From Myxococcaceae bacterium JPH2 (lineage in GTDB: Bacteria > Myxococcota > Myxococcia > Myxococcales > Myxococcaceae): a stretch of DNA of 64,000 nt. The translations under genes and the position numbers were made by a program. Shown in pieces: positions 8,348 through 17,354 of the stretch. How positions within the stretch are numbered: the stretch's first letter is position 1; every line of letters starts with the position of its first letter. Below the pieces are notes generated by a model, which worked only from the letters and a program-made list of their open reading frames with translations, did not search any database and had not been told where the DNA came from. The stretch is from NCBI GenBank assembly GCA_016458225.1, contig JAEMGR010000001.1:496001-560000 (forward strand). The letters run 5' to 3'.

Positions 8348-9271
8348 TCAGCCCTGCGCCTTCGCCGCGACAACTCGCGCGGGCACGGTCTGAGTGAGGC
8401 GCACGCCCGCGAGCACGAGCCCACCGCCCACGGCCAGCTCCCAGTGCAGCGCCTCATTGAGCAGCAGCCACGCCGCGATGGCCGTGGCCGCGGGCTGGAG
8501 GTTCGAGAAGATGGCCACCCGCGACGCGGGCACCTTCGACAGCGCGTAGTACCAGATGAGGTACGCCACCACCGACGTGAGCAGGCCCAGGTACGCGATG
8601 GACCCCAGCGCCGCGCCGCTCGCGGCCTTCACCTGGGTCCACCGCATCACCCATGGCGTCAGCGGCAACATCAGCACGGCCGCCATCGTCATGCTCCACG
8701 CCGTGGCTCGGATGGGCCCGAACTGCGACGCGAACGGCTTGCCCTCGGTCGTGTAGACGACCCACGCCGCCACCGCGGCCAGGATGAGCAGGTCTCCCAT
8801 CAGGGCCCCGCGCGCGCTCTCCAGCCCTCGGCCCAGGAGCAGCACCACCACCCCGGTGAACGCCGTGGCGATGCCCACCGAGGCCCGCGCCGACGCACGC
8901 TCACGCCCGAGCAGCAAGCTGGCCAGGTACACCCCCAAGGGCGTCAGCGCGTACAGCAGCGCCGCATGCGCCGCGGACGAGCGCGCGAGCCCCGTGAAGA
9001 ACAACACCTGGTTCACCGGCCCCGCCAGGAGCCCCAGCACGAAGATGCGCTTCCACTCGGAGCGCGGCGGCAACACCGGCCCCGGCGTGAAGCACAGCAG
9101 CAGCACGAACACCGAGCCGCTCAAGAGGAAGCGCCACAACACCACGGTGAGCGGCGGAAGCTCCGCCATGGCGCGCTTGCCCGCGAGGTACGTCCCCGAG
9201 CTGATGAGGACCTGAACGAGGAGCGCCGCGTACACCCAGCCCAGCGACGAGGCGCCGGGCGAAGAAGTCAC
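8348..9271 (-). CDS. EamA/DMT-family inner-membrane transporter
   Basis: The product (about 307 residues) has ten hydrophobic segments in two five-helix halves, the duplicated EamA layout of the drug/metabolite exporter superfamily. Examples are the segments starting VYAALLVQV, LPPLTVVLW, FVLGLLAGP and, in the second half, LGLLTSVVAY. The GTG chosen overlaps the queG stop as GTGA, implying coupling. An ATG at 9295 would add eight residues inside queG, and neither has a strong ribosome-binding site. The substrate cannot be read from the sequence. It shares the strand with queG and very likely the transcript. Confidence 0.88.
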   Translation of the reverse strand: MTSSPGASSLGWVYAALLVQVLISSGTYLAGKRAMAELPPLTVVLWRFLLSGSVFVLLLCFTPGPVLPPRSEWKRIFVLGLLAGPVNQVLFFTGLARSSAAHAALLYALTPLGVYLASLLLGRERASARASVGIATAFTGVVVLLLGRGLESARGALMGDLLILAAVAAWVVYTTEGKPFASQFGPIRATAWSMTMAAVLMLPLTPWVMRWTQVKAASGAALGSIAYLGLLTSVVAYLIWYYALSKVPASRVAIFSNLQPAATAIAAWLLLNEALHWELAVGGGLVLAGVRLTQTVPARVVAAKAQG

Positions 9272-10287
9272 GGTTCGAGCTGGCTGAGCGCCCATAGCGC
9301 CGCGGTACGTACCAATTCGCTCGCGTCGCCGCTGAGCTTTTCGAGCACCCCTCGCGCACTCGCCTGCTTCGCCACGCCCAACGCGTACACGGCGTTGCGG
9401 CGAAGCCCGTCGTAGCGTGCACGCGCCAGCGCGGTGCCGGGGATGAGCGCCTGGTACTGCTCGGGCGTCAGGGCCGCCAGCTCCACCGCGCCCAGCGACG
9501 CCACCGCGCGCGGCTCGAAGCGCGCATGGTCCGCGAACACAGGCCGGCGATTCAGCGGACACACCTCCTGGCAGATGTCGCAGCCGAACACGAGGTTGTC
9601 GAACTTCAGGCGGAAGGCCTCGGGGACCTCGCGCTCCCGGTTCTCGATGGTCTGGTAGGACAGACAGGCGCGCGCGTCCACGCGGCCATTGCCCACCAGC
9701 GCGCCCGTGGGACACGACATGAGGCAGCGGCGACACGCGCCACACCGGTCCGCGGCGGGGCCATCCCCGTAGTCATCCACCTCCGCGTCGAGGATGAGCG
9801 TGGCGAGCAACACCCACGAGCCGTGGGACTCGGTGATGAAGCACCCGTTCTTGCCCACGTAGCCCAGGCCCGCGCGCGCGGCCCACACCTTCTCCATCAT
9901 CGGACCGCTGTCCACGCCGCCGTAGGTCCCCAGCTCCGGGTAGCGCTCGGAGAGCGTCTTGCGGAACGCCTTCATCCGGTCGCGCAGCGTCGAGTGATAG
10001 TCGCGGCCCCGCGCATAGCGGGCGATGGGCGAGTCCACCGACGCCGCGTCATCGCGCCAGTAGTTGTTGGCGAACGAGATGACCGTGCGCGCGCCCGGCA
10101 GGAGAATCGAGACGTCCAGCCGCTCGGCGGCCCGCTCGCCCATCCAGTCCATGTCCGCCGCGTAGCCGGCCTCCACCCACGAGAGGAGCGACTCGGGAGG
10201 AATGGGCTCGGCGCGCGCGAAGCCCACCAGGTCGAAGCCCACCTGTTGGGCGAGTTCACGCAGGGGCGCGGTGGGGAGGACGTTCAA
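9268..10287 (-). CDS. queG: epoxyqueuosine reductase
   Basis: QueG carries out the last step of queuosine synthesis, reducing epoxyqueuosine in tRNA with cobalamin and two 4Fe-4S clusters. The 339-residue protein has the family N-terminal domain (DUF1730 type), then two cluster motifs, CGACRRCLMSCPTGAL and CDICQEVCPLN, and a short C-terminal HEAT-like helical region. The start is TTG at 10287, preceded by GAGGG about 7 nt upstream; no ATG or GTG fits the conserved N-terminus. The cobalamin adenosyltransferase gene lies just upstream on the same strand, which fits the cofactor need but is not proof of a link. Confidence 0.93.
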   Translation of the reverse strand: MNVLPTAPLRELAQQVGFDLVGFARAEPIPPESLLSWVEAGYAADMDWMGERAAERLDVSILLPGARTVISFANNYWRDDAASVDSPIARYARGRDYHSTLRDRMKAFRKTLSERYPELGTYGGVDSGPMMEKVWAARAGLGYVGKNGCFITESHGSWVLLATLILDAEVDDYGDGPAADRCGACRRCLMSCPTGALVGNGRVDARACLSYQTIENREREVPEAFRLKFDNLVFGCDICQEVCPLNRRPVFADHARFEPRAVASLGAVELAALTPEQYQALIPGTALARARYDGLRRNAVYALGVAKQASARGVLEKLSGDASELVRTAALWALSQLEP

Positions 10288-10329
10288 GGCGCCGCCCTCG
10301 TACCTCCGAAGGCCCCCGCGCCGCGAGCC

Positions 10330-10893
10330 CTACTTCGCGCCGGACGTCTCGGGGATCCACTTCACGTCCGGCACGCCCGCCCGGTGGTTGGCCAGCCGCG
10401 CCATCACGAAGAGCAGATCCGACAGCCGGTTCAAATAGACGACCACCGACGCGGGCACATCGCCCTCGCGCACGAGCGGCACGGAGCGCCGCTCACAGCG
10501 ACGACACACGGTGCGCCCCAGGTGCAGCGCCGCGGCGGCCTGCGTCCCACCGGGGAGGATGAAGTGCGTCATCTTCGGCAGCTCCTCCTCGAACCGATCG
10601 ATGGCGTGCTCCATGTCCTCGGCCCATGACGCCTTCAGCTCGGGGATATAGGACGAAGCCTTGGTGCCCGTGGGCGTGGCCAGCACCGAGCCCACGGTGA
10701 AGAGCTGATCCTGGATGCGCTGCAACAGCGCGTCCAGGTCCGGAGGAAGCGAGAAGCCGCGCGCCATGCCGAGCGTGGCGTTGAGTTCGTCCACCTCGCC
10801 ATACGCATCCACACGCGCGTCGTCCTTGGCCACGCGTCCACCGCCGAACAGTCCCGTCTCTCCCGCGTCGCCGCTCTTCGTGTAGATCTTCAT
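10330..10893 (-). CDS. PduO-type cob(I)alamin adenosyltransferase
   Basis: This enzyme transfers the adenosyl group of ATP to cob(I)alamin to make adenosylcobalamin. The 187-residue protein has the typical start [17 protein letters not shown], the [12 protein letters not shown] segment, the CRRCERRSV arginine-rich segment and the C-terminal [11 protein letters not shown] motif of the PduO family, within a five-helix bundle. The gene is upstream of queG with 42 nt between, and divergent from thyA. No cobalamin riboswitch is visible upstream; the gap to thyA is only 56 bp. Confidence 0.93.
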   Translation of the reverse strand: MKIYTKSGDAGETGLFGGGRVAKDDARVDAYGEVDELNATLGMARGFSLPPDLDALLQRIQDQLFTVGSVLATPTGTKASSYIPELKASWAEDMEHAIDRFEEELPKMTHFILPGGTQAAAALHLGRTVCRRCERRSVPLVREGDVPASVVVYLNRLSDLLFVMARLANHRAGVPDVKWIPETSGAK

Positions 10894-10949
10894 GCGCGTC
10901 CCTTGTATGGGGGCTGCCTGAACCCGTCCATCGGTTCCACGGTCCCGCC

Positions 10950-11744
10950 ATGCAACAGTACCTCTCCCTTCTCGACCACGTTCTGAGCCACGGGACGAAG
11001 AAGAGCGACCGCACCGGCACGGGCACGCTCAGCATCTTCGGCCACCAACTCCGCTTCGACCTGACCCAGGGCTTCCCCCTGGTGACGACGAAGAAGCTGC
11101 ACCTGAAGTCCATCGTCCACGAGCTCTTGTGGATGCTGCGCGGCGACGCCAACGTGCGCTCGCTCCAGGCCCAGGGCGTCACCATCTGGGACGAGTGGGC
11201 CAACGCCGACGGCGACCTCGGTCCCGTCTATGGCCACCAGTGGCGCTCGTGGAGCGCACCGGACGGCGGACACATCGACCAGATGCGCCTCTTGGTGGAT
11301 GGGCTGCGCAAGAATCCGGACTCGCGCCGTCACCTGGTCAGCGCGTGGAACGTGGCGGACGTGCCGGCCATGAAGCTGCCGCCCTGCCACGTGATGTTCC
11401 AGTTCTACGTGGCGGATGGCCGCCTGTCCTGCCAGCTCTATCAGCGCAGCGCGGACCTGTTCCTCGGCCTGCCGTTCAACATCGCCTCGTACGCGCTGCT
11501 CACGCACATGGTGGCCCAGGCCACCGGGCTCCAAGCGCACGAGTTCATCCACACGCTCGGCGACGCGCACCTGTACCTGAACCACGTGGCGCAGGCGAAG
11601 GAGCAGCTTGTGCGCGCGCCCAGGCCGCTACCGCGCCTCGTCCTCAACCCCGAGGTGACGGACCTCTTCGCGTTCCGCTACGAGGACATCACCATCGAGG
11701 GCTACGAGCCCCACCCCGCCATCAAGGCGCCCGTGGCCGTATGA
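10950..11744 (+). CDS. thyA: thymidylate synthase
   Basis: ThyA makes dTMP from dUMP with methylene-tetrahydrofolate. The length of 264 residues equals the E. coli enzyme. The nucleophile is C146 in KLPPCH. The arginines binding phosphate (DRTGTGT loop and SRRH), the [13 protein letters not shown] motif and the folate-binding C-terminus ending APVAV are all intact. The stop overlaps the folA start as ATGA, so the two enzymes, which consume and regenerate folate, are translationally coupled. Confidence 0.98.
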   Translation: MQQYLSLLDHVLSHGTKKSDRTGTGTLSIFGHQLRFDLTQGFPLVTTKKLHLKSIVHELLWMLRGDANVRSLQAQGVTIWDEWANADGDLGPVYGHQWRSWSAPDGGHIDQMRLLVDGLRKNPDSRRHLVSAWNVADVPAMKLPPCHVMFQFYVADGRLSCQLYQRSADLFLGLPFNIASYALLTHMVAQATGLQAHEFIHTLGDAHLYLNHVAQAKEQLVRAPRPLPRLVLNPEVTDLFAFRYEDITIEGYEPHPAIKAPVAV

Positions 11745-12232
11745 CGAAGCTCTCCGCCATCGTCGCCATGGCCGCCAACCGGGTGATTGGCGCGAACAAC
11801 ACGCTGCCCTGGCGGCTGCCCCCGGACCTCGCGCGCTTCAAGCGCCTCACCTTGGGCCACACGCTCATCCTGGGGCGCAAGACGTACGAGTCCATCGGTC
11901 GCCCACTGCCCGGCCGGACGACCGTCGTCGTCACGCGCCAGCGCGACTACGCGCCTCCCGGGGTGACGGTGGTGCACTCGGTGGAGGACGCCCTCACCCG
12001 GGCCCAGGGCGATGCCGAGGTGTTCATCGCGGGCGGCGCCGACCTCTACGCCCAGACGTTCCCGCGCTGGGACACGCTCTACCTCACGCGCATCGAGCGG
12101 GACGTCCCCGGCGACACGTACTTCCCCGAGCTGGACCTGTCCGGTTGGCGACTCGTCGAGGAGCAACGCCACCCGGAGGGCGAGCTGCCTTACGCCTTCC
12201 TCACCTACCAGCGCGGACCGAAATCCAACTGA
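11741..12232 (+). CDS. folA: dihydrofolate reductase
   Basis: FolA reduces dihydrofolate with NADPH, recycling the folate oxidised by ThyA. The 163-residue protein begins [17 protein letters not shown]. The catalytic acid D29 lies in [13 protein letters not shown], and the NADPH-binding [15 protein letters not shown] and IAGGADLY motifs follow. The start overlaps the thyA stop by 4 nt. The gene ends about 90 bp before the iron permease gene, with an AT-rich dyad between them. Confidence 0.97.
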   Translation: MTKLSAIVAMAANRVIGANNTLPWRLPPDLARFKRLTLGHTLILGRKTYESIGRPLPGRTTVVVTRQRDYAPPGVTVVHSVEDALTRAQGDAEVFIAGGADLYAQTFPRWDTLYLTRIERDVPGDTYFPELDLSGWRLVEEQRHPEGELPYAFLTYQRGPKSN

Positions 12233-12264
12233 GCGCCCCGCTCCATCCGCCAGGATAGGACAGC

Positions 12265-12293
12265 TCAATTTTGATTTTGAATATCAAAATTGA
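12265..12293. promoter_or_regulatory. AT-rich inverted repeat upstream of the iron permease, probable operator
   Basis: A perfect 11-bp dyad, TCAATTTTGAT then a 7-bp spacer then ATCAAAATTGA, lies 32-60 bp before the GTG of the FTR1 gene. It also contains a tighter palindrome, TTTTGA-ATA-TCAAAA, and two direct TTTTGA hexamers. In such GC-rich DNA an AT-only dyad of this size is striking. Its place before an iron uptake gene suggests a Fur-family or similar metalloregulator site; that is inference. It is not followed by a T-tract, so terminator use is less likely. Confidence 0.6.
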
Positions 12294-12324
12294 AATAGAG
12301 GATTTCGGTTGGTACATAGGCCGG

Positions 12325-14208
12325 GTGACTCGCTCCGCATCCCTGGTCTTGTGCCTGTTGCTCGCGTCGACTTCGTCCCTGGGGGCTGAACCCGCCGCAC
12401 CCGACGAGGGACGCTCCTGGCATCGGCTGGTGGGCATCCTCCAGTATCTCCAGGCGGACTATCCGGCGGCGGTCGAGTCCCGCTCCGCGTTCGAGTTGGC
12501 GGAGCAGACGAGCTTCGCGAACGAGGCCGTGGAGACGGCGCGGGACCTGGGCCCGGCGGGGAGCGCCTTCGTGGCGCGCGTGCAGGCCATCCAGGCGCGC
12601 GTGTCGCACGCCCAGGACGCGGAGGGCGTCAGCCGCGACTGCGCCACGCTGGTGGAAGACCTGGTGATGGCGGGAGGACTCGCGCGCAGCCCGCGTCATC
12701 CGCCGGACCTGAAGCAAGGCGCCACGCTCTACCAGGCCAACTGCGCCGCGTGCCACGGAGCGGACGGCCGTGCGCAGGTAGCCATCGCGGAGACCATGGA
12801 GCCGCGCGCCGCCAGCTTCCACGACGCGGAGCGCATGGACGGCATCACCCCGTACAAGGCCTTCAACACCACCAGCTTCGGAGTGCCCGGCACGGCCATG
12901 CCGGCCTACCCCACGCTCTCCGAGGATGAGCGCTGGTCCATGGCCTTCTTCCTCTTCACGCTGCGCCAGCCGCCGTGCGAGGGCACCCCGCCGAGCATCT
13001 CGCTGGAGCGCCTGGCCAACTCCACGGACGCGCAGCTCGCGAGGCAGTACGGCGAGAAGAACGTCGCGTGCCTGCGCCGCCACATGCCGGACGCGGACGA
13101 GGAGCGCTCGCTCCTGACGGCGCGCCATGGCGTGGGCGAGGCGCTGCGCCTGGGCGCCGCGGGCGACTCGGCCGCCGCGAAGACGGCGCTCCTGGACGCG
13201 TACCTCAACGGCCTGGAGCCCGTGGAGCCCAAGCTGCGCGCGAGGGACCCGCAGCTCATCTCGCGCCTGGAGGCGGCGTTCCTCCAGGCCCGCATCTCCG
13301 CCGAGCGCGGCAGCCCGAAGCTCCAGGACGACGGCCGTGAGCTGCTGTCGCTCTTGGACCAGGCGCGCAACAGCAGCGGCGACACCGCGAGCATGCTGTC
13401 CGTGGTGTGGCTGACGCTGCTCATCCTGCTGCGCGAGGGCTTCGAGGCCACCATCATCGTCACCGCGCTGCTGGCCGCGCTGAAGAAGATGGGCGCCATG
13501 GAGCAGGTGCGCGTGGTGCACATCGGCTGGGTGTCCGCGCTGATTGTGGGCGCGCTGGCCTATGTGCTCGGCCGGCACCTGCTCGCGGGCGCGCAGCGCG
13601 AGTGGCTGGAGGGCCTGACGGCGCTCGTCGCGGTGGGCATGCTGATGTACGCGGCGCTGTGGCTCAACGCGCGCGCCAACGTGAGCAGCTTCATGGGCGA
13701 GCTGCGCCAGCGCATGCAGGGCGCGCTGGGCCGCGGCAGCACCACGGGCCTGTTCATCATCGCCTTCACGTCCGTGCTGCGCGAGAGCTTCGAGACGGCC
13801 ATCTTCCTCCAGGGCCTCGCGGTGGACTCGGCCACGGGCGTGGCCTGGGGCTCGCTGTTGGGCGTGGTGGTCATCCTGCTGCTCGTCTTCGCCGTGAGCC
13901 GCATGGGCTACCGGCTGCCCATGAAGACGCTGTTCAGCGTCTCCACCGTGGTGCTCATGGCGACGGCCGTCATCCTGCTCGGCAAGGGACTGCACGCCAT
14001 GCAGGAGGTGGGCGTGGTGCCCCTGGCCCCCGTCCGCTTCATCACCGTGGACATGCTGGGCCTGTACCCGGACATGATGTCGCTGCTGCCGCAGCTGCTG
14101 CTGGCCCTGGCGCCCGTGCTGTGGGTGTGGTCGCGCCGTCGCCCACGCGGTGAGCGGATGGCGCCCCCGCCGGAGAGTGGCGCGACGCGGGCACCGCCCT
14201 TGCAGTAG
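12325..14208 (+). CDS. FTR1-family iron permease with N-terminal cytochrome c domain
   Basis: The 627-residue protein has a signal peptide (residues 1-20), a helical periplasmic part, a cytochrome c domain with heme motif C140-AAC-H144 and a likely axial methionine near 192, and a C-terminal FTR1 permease of about seven helices. The permease keeps both REXXE iron-binding motifs, REGFE at 370-374 and RESFE at 486-490. Such proteins import iron, and the attached heme domain may handle its redox state. The GTG at 12325 was chosen because it begins the signal peptide; the upstream open frame would translate through the AT-rich dyad. A second exported gene follows after 8 nt. Confidence 0.9.
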   Translation: MTRSASLVLCLLLASTSSLGAEPAAPDEGRSWHRLVGILQYLQADYPAAVESRSAFELAEQTSFANEAVETARDLGPAGSAFVARVQAIQARVSHAQDAEGVSRDCATLVEDLVMAGGLARSPRHPPDLKQGATLYQANCAACHGADGRAQVAIAETMEPRAASFHDAERMDGITPYKAFNTTSFGVPGTAMPAYPTLSEDERWSMAFFLFTLRQPPCEGTPPSISLERLANSTDAQLARQYGEKNVACLRRHMPDADEERSLLTARHGVGEALRLGAAGDSAAAKTALLDAYLNGLEPVEPKLRARDPQLISRLEAAFLQARISAERGSPKLQDDGRELLSLLDQARNSSGDTASMLSVVWLTLLILLREGFEATIIVTALLAALKKMGAMEQVRVVHIGWVSALIVGALAYVLGRHLLAGAQREWLEGLTALVAVGMLMYAALWLNARANVSSFMGELRQRMQGALGRGSTTGLFIIAFTSVLRESFETAIFLQGLAVDSATGVAWGSLLGVVVILLLVFAVSRMGYRLPMKTLFSVSTVVLMATAVILLGKGLHAMQEVGVVPLAPVRFITVDMLGLYPDMMSLLPQLLLALAPVLWVWSRRRPRGERMAPPPESGATRAPPLQ

Positions 14209-14216
14209 CGTTTCGC

Positions 14217-15062
14217 ATGGTGACGCCCCCTCGCCTCTTCGCACTGATGTTCCTGCTGCTCGCGCCCGCCCTCGGGTTCGCCCAGCAGACCTCCAGGGCC
14301 GCCACCGAAGGCTCCACGAGCACCACCGAGACCGCCGTGGGCTCCCGAGAGGAGCCACTCGGCGGCCCCTCGCGAGTGCTCCCACCTCCGCCCCTGGTGG
14401 ACGTCCCCGACGAGGGCGCGCCAACCCGGTGGGATGCCCCCGAAGCGCCCCGGACCGAGCGCCCTGACTTCGCTGGCAGCGCCTCGGGGCAGAACCATGC
14501 GGTGGCCGCCGCGGCCCTGCCTCCCCACATCGTGACGGACACGCCTCGAGACCCGGTGCCGCGCATCGCCGTGGACATGGTGGGCGGCGCGGCCGGCGGT
14601 GTCGTGGGCGTGCTGGGGCTGGGGCTCGCGGGGTACCTGGCCGCCGCGCCCACGGTGGGGTGCAACTCGGATGAGTGCTCCATCCTCGCGGTGATGGCCG
14701 GCATCGCGGGTGGATGCATCGGCGTTCCCTTGGGGACCTACCTGGGCGGACAGCTCATGGGGGGACAGGGGCGCCTATGGCCCACCGCGGTGGGCAGCCT
14801 GGTGGGCTGGGGAGGCGCCCTCCTGGGACAGGTGACGCTGAACAACGGCGAAGGTGGGGGCACCCCCTCCACCGTCATGGCCGCCGCGCTGCTGGCGCTG
14901 CCGGTCATCGGCGCCACGGTGGGCTACGAGCTGTCCCAAGCCCCGGCCCAGCCCCCCCTCCGCCACGACACGGATGTCGCGCCTCGGCAGTCCGTGCGGC
15001 TCGTGCCCGTGGCCGGCTATGCCCAGGGCTCGGCCCGTCTGGGGCTCATGGGCAGCTTCTAG
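14217..15062 (+). CDS. secreted glycine-rich protein, paralogue of next gene
   Basis: I do not recognise this 281-residue protein. It has a signal peptide (to about residue 22), a disordered Pro/Thr/Glu-rich region to about 110, then a compact part with glycine-rich hydrophobic helices (GGAAGGVVGVLGLGLAG; LGTYLGGQLMGG), resembling glycine-zipper membrane segments. Two cysteines sit between the first two segments (CNSDEC). It ends LGLMGSF, with a terminal phenylalanine as in many outer-membrane proteins. Eight nucleotides separate it from the iron permease gene, so it is probably in that operon. The next gene is a paralogue with the same layout. Confidence 0.72.
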   Translation: MVTPPRLFALMFLLLAPALGFAQQTSRAATEGSTSTTETAVGSREEPLGGPSRVLPPPPLVDVPDEGAPTRWDAPEAPRTERPDFAGSASGQNHAVAAAALPPHIVTDTPRDPVPRIAVDMVGGAAGGVVGVLGLGLAGYLAAAPTVGCNSDECSILAVMAGIAGGCIGVPLGTYLGGQLMGGQGRLWPTAVGSLVGWGGALLGQVTLNNGEGGGTPSTVMAAALLALPVIGATVGYELSQAPAQPPLRHDTDVAPRQSVRLVPVAGYAQGSARLGLMGSF

Positions 15063-15146
15063 GCCCGCCTCCGGGTGCGGGTCCAAGTCTTGCTTTCCGC
15101 CCTCCCTGGCGGCCGCGGCTTGGCGGTGCGCCGAGGAGCCGTCGCC

Positions 15147-15821
15147 ATGTTTCCAGTTCGCAACGTTCCGGCAGTGCTGCTGCTGCTGGCTACGGGCCTC
15201 GCACTGCCGGCCCGGGCTGCGACAGACGCGCCCCTCCTCACGCCGCCCCCGCTCGTCTCGGCCATCGAGGATCCACCCGCCACGCCGACGCACCGAGAGG
15301 ACAACACGTCCCCGAGCGCGGGGCTCGAAGGCATCCGGGCGACGCCTCCCGCATCGACCGGGCGGCGCGTGTTCTCGGAGGTGCTGGGCGGCGGCCTCGG
15401 CGGTGGCGCGGGCTTGCTGGTGGGCGTGCTGACGTCCTTGGTGCTCGAGCCCAGCTTGCGGCGGTGCAACGGCGACGTGTGCACCACGGACAAGACGCCC
15501 ATGGTGGGGCTGTCGCTGCTGGGGCTCTCGCTCGGCACGGCGACGGGCGTCTACGTCGCGGGGCACTGGATGGATGGCCGCGGGAGCGCGGTGCCCACCT
15601 ACGCGGGAGCGCTGATTGGGGGCGCGACGTCCACGGCGCTGTACATCGCGGGCGTGGGCAAGCAGGACGCTGACGCGGGCCGGGTGACGATGCTGCTGTC
15701 ACTGCCCCTGGCCGCGGCCATCGCCAGCTTCGAGTGGTCCTCCGCGCGCGCCCCGCACGTCATGCCCAGCGTGACGCTGGGACCGGACGGCGGAGCGGTG
15801 GGCCTCTCGGGGAGCTTCTAG
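15147..15821 (+). CDS. secreted glycine-rich protein, paralogue of previous gene
   Basis: The 224-residue protein repeats the layout of its upstream neighbour: signal peptide to about residue 25, a short Pro/Thr-rich linker, glycine-rich hydrophobic segments (GGGLGGGAGLLVGVL; LGTATGVYVAGHWMDG), a cysteine pair in between (CNGDVC) and a C-terminus GLSGSF. The ATG at 15147 follows GAGGAG by about 9 nt and gives a clean signal peptide. Function unknown; the shared pattern suggests a local duplication. Its TAG stop shares bases with the stop of the convergent NUDIX gene. Confidence 0.72.
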   Translation: MFPVRNVPAVLLLLATGLALPARAATDAPLLTPPPLVSAIEDPPATPTHREDNTSPSAGLEGIRATPPASTGRRVFSEVLGGGLGGGAGLLVGVLTSLVLEPSLRRCNGDVCTTDKTPMVGLSLLGLSLGTATGVYVAGHWMDGRGSAVPTYAGALIGGATSTALYIAGVGKQDADAGRVTMLLSLPLAAAIASFEWSSARAPHVMPSVTLGPDGGAVGLSGSF

Positions 15822-17344
15822 GCCCCGGTGCGGAACCAAGTGAGGGACTCCTCGCGCACGCGCCCCTCCGCCGCCAGCTTCTCGAGCGTCGCCAGCGCGC
15901 TGCGCTCGGCCACCGGGTGCATCAGCGGGTGCGTGTCCGCGTAGGCCGTCGCCACCAGCCGCGACAACGTGGCGCCCTCGGGAGGCAGCGCGTCCAGGAT
16001 GACCGCCTCGCGCGCGGCGCGATGCTTCAGGTACTCCTGGAGCTTCGCCGGGCCGTCTGGAATGGGCCCGCCGTGCGCCGGGTACAGCGTCGTCACGGGC
16101 CAGTCCCGCAGGCGCGCCAGCTGCGTCAGGTAGTCGCCCATGTTGCCCTCGGGCGGGTCGATGACGATGGTGCCCACGCCGGCCACCATGTCCCCCACCA
16201 CCGCGGCCCGGCTGAGTTCGTCCACCAGGCACACGTGGCCCTGCGCATGTCCCGGCGTGTGCAACACGCGCCAGCGCTGCACCACGTCCCCGGCCAGCTC
16301 CAGCACCTCACCGTCTTGCAGCAGCCGCTCCACCGGGAAGTCCAACCGGTCCGCGGTGCGCGCATGCGCCCAGACGGGCACGCCCAGCCGCTCCTTCACC
16401 GCGCGCGCGCCGCCCGTGTGGTCGCCGTGGTGGTGGGTGAGCACCACCGCCACGGGCTTCAGGCCCTCCGCCTTGAGCCCCGCGACGAGCGACAGCAGCT
16501 TCGCGTACTGCTTCACGTCCGAGGCGCCTGGGTCCACAATCAGCAGCTCGCCGTGCCCCAGCACATACGCGTTGGTGTGCATGGCCGGCGGCAGCGTGGG
16601 CGTCTCCAGCGCCACCACGCGCACGCCTCGCTGGAACTCGATGCGCTGGGAGATGAAGCCCGGGCAGTACGCCGGCATGGTGAGCCGCGCGCGCGCATCC
16701 GCATCGTCCTTGAAGTCCGCCAGCACCTGGAGCACGTGCACGGTGGGCGGGTGCAGCAGCGCCGAGCCGTCGCGCCAGCGTTGCAGCGCCGCCTCGGGCG
16801 CGATCCACGCGCCCTCGGACAGCTCGCCCGGCAGCACCTCCGCGTGGGAGTCCGGCGGCGCCTCCACCAGGTAGAAGTGCGCGTCGAAGCGCACGGGCAC
16901 CGACGGCGGCGTAATCCACCGGCCCGCGGGGCGGAAGTCCTCCGCGCGCAGCGACAGCCCCTCGCGCTGGAGCACGTCCGCCCACTTCACCTCGTCGGCG
17001 AGCAGGGCCCGGCGCAGCTCGGCGCGCCGCGCTTCGGGGAGCGCCTGGGCGCCCTCGGCCACCAGCACGCCGGTCTCCTCGAAGAGCTCTCGCGCCGCGG
17101 CCGAACGCAGCGCGGCCTCTTCACCCGTGGCGCCGCGCACGGGCACCCGCGCGTCCGCGGTGTCCAGCTTGCCGCCGGGCAGCGCGTAGAAGCCTCCGGC
17201 GAAGCGCAGCGCCTCGCCGCGCTTCACCCAGAACACCTGGGCGCCGTCACCCGCGCGCCGGTAGAGGATGGCCACCGCGGACAGCCGAGGCTCGGCCGCG
17301 GTGGGCGACAGGGGGATTCCCATGCCAGGAAGGCGCTCGCTCAT
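15818..17344 (-). CDS. NUDIX hydrolase / metallo-beta-lactamase-fold fusion protein
   Basis: The 508-residue protein joins two hydrolase domains. Residues 20-210 are NUDIX-like: PGGKLD at 56-61, then a longer insert than usual and RELFEETGV at 85-93, the spacing of NUDT7/NUDT19-type enzymes. Residues 240-430 are a metallo-beta-lactamase fold with HHHGDH (304-309), H366 in TPGH, D385 in GDM and H424 in PAHG. A winged-helix-like tail as in LACTB2 follows. NUDIX enzymes cleave nucleoside or CoA diphosphates and LACTB2-like proteins cleave RNA or thioesters; the combined substrate is unknown. It lies 10 nt after the HD-domain gene and is likely co-transcribed. Confidence 0.88.
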   Translation of the reverse strand: MSERLPGMGIPLSPTAAEPRLSAVAILYRRAGDGAQVFWVKRGEALRFAGGFYALPGGKLDTADARVPVRGATGEEAALRSAAARELFEETGVLVAEGAQALPEARRAELRRALLADEVKWADVLQREGLSLRAEDFRPAGRWITPPSVPVRFDAHFYLVEAPPDSHAEVLPGELSEGAWIAPEAALQRWRDGSALLHPPTVHVLQVLADFKDDADARARLTMPAYCPGFISQRIEFQRGVRVVALETPTLPPAMHTNAYVLGHGELLIVDPGASDVKQYAKLLSLVAGLKAEGLKPVAVVLTHHHGDHTGGARAVKERLGVPVWAHARTADRLDFPVERLLQDGEVLELAGDVVQRWRVLHTPGHAQGHVCLVDELSRAAVVGDMVAGVGTIVIDPPEGNMGDYLTQLARLRDWPVTTLYPAHGGPIPDGPAKLQEYLKHRAAREAVILDALPPEGATLSRLVATAYADTHPLMHPVAERSALATLEKLAAEGRVREESLTWFRTGA

Positions 17345-17354
17345 GGTTGCACCG

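Noticed and set aside
8110-8397. 95-codon plus-strand open frame
   Set aside because: No ribosome-binding site or family features, and it runs into the antisense of the EamA gene.
10894-10949. cobalamin riboswitch before the adenosyltransferase gene
   Set aside because: The gap to the divergent thyA gene is only 56 bp, too short for the element, and no B12-box-like sequence is seen.
12265-14424. 719-codon minus-strand open frame
   Set aside because: Antisense to the FTR1 gene, low-complexity His/Arg/Gln sequence, no ribosome-binding site or family motif.
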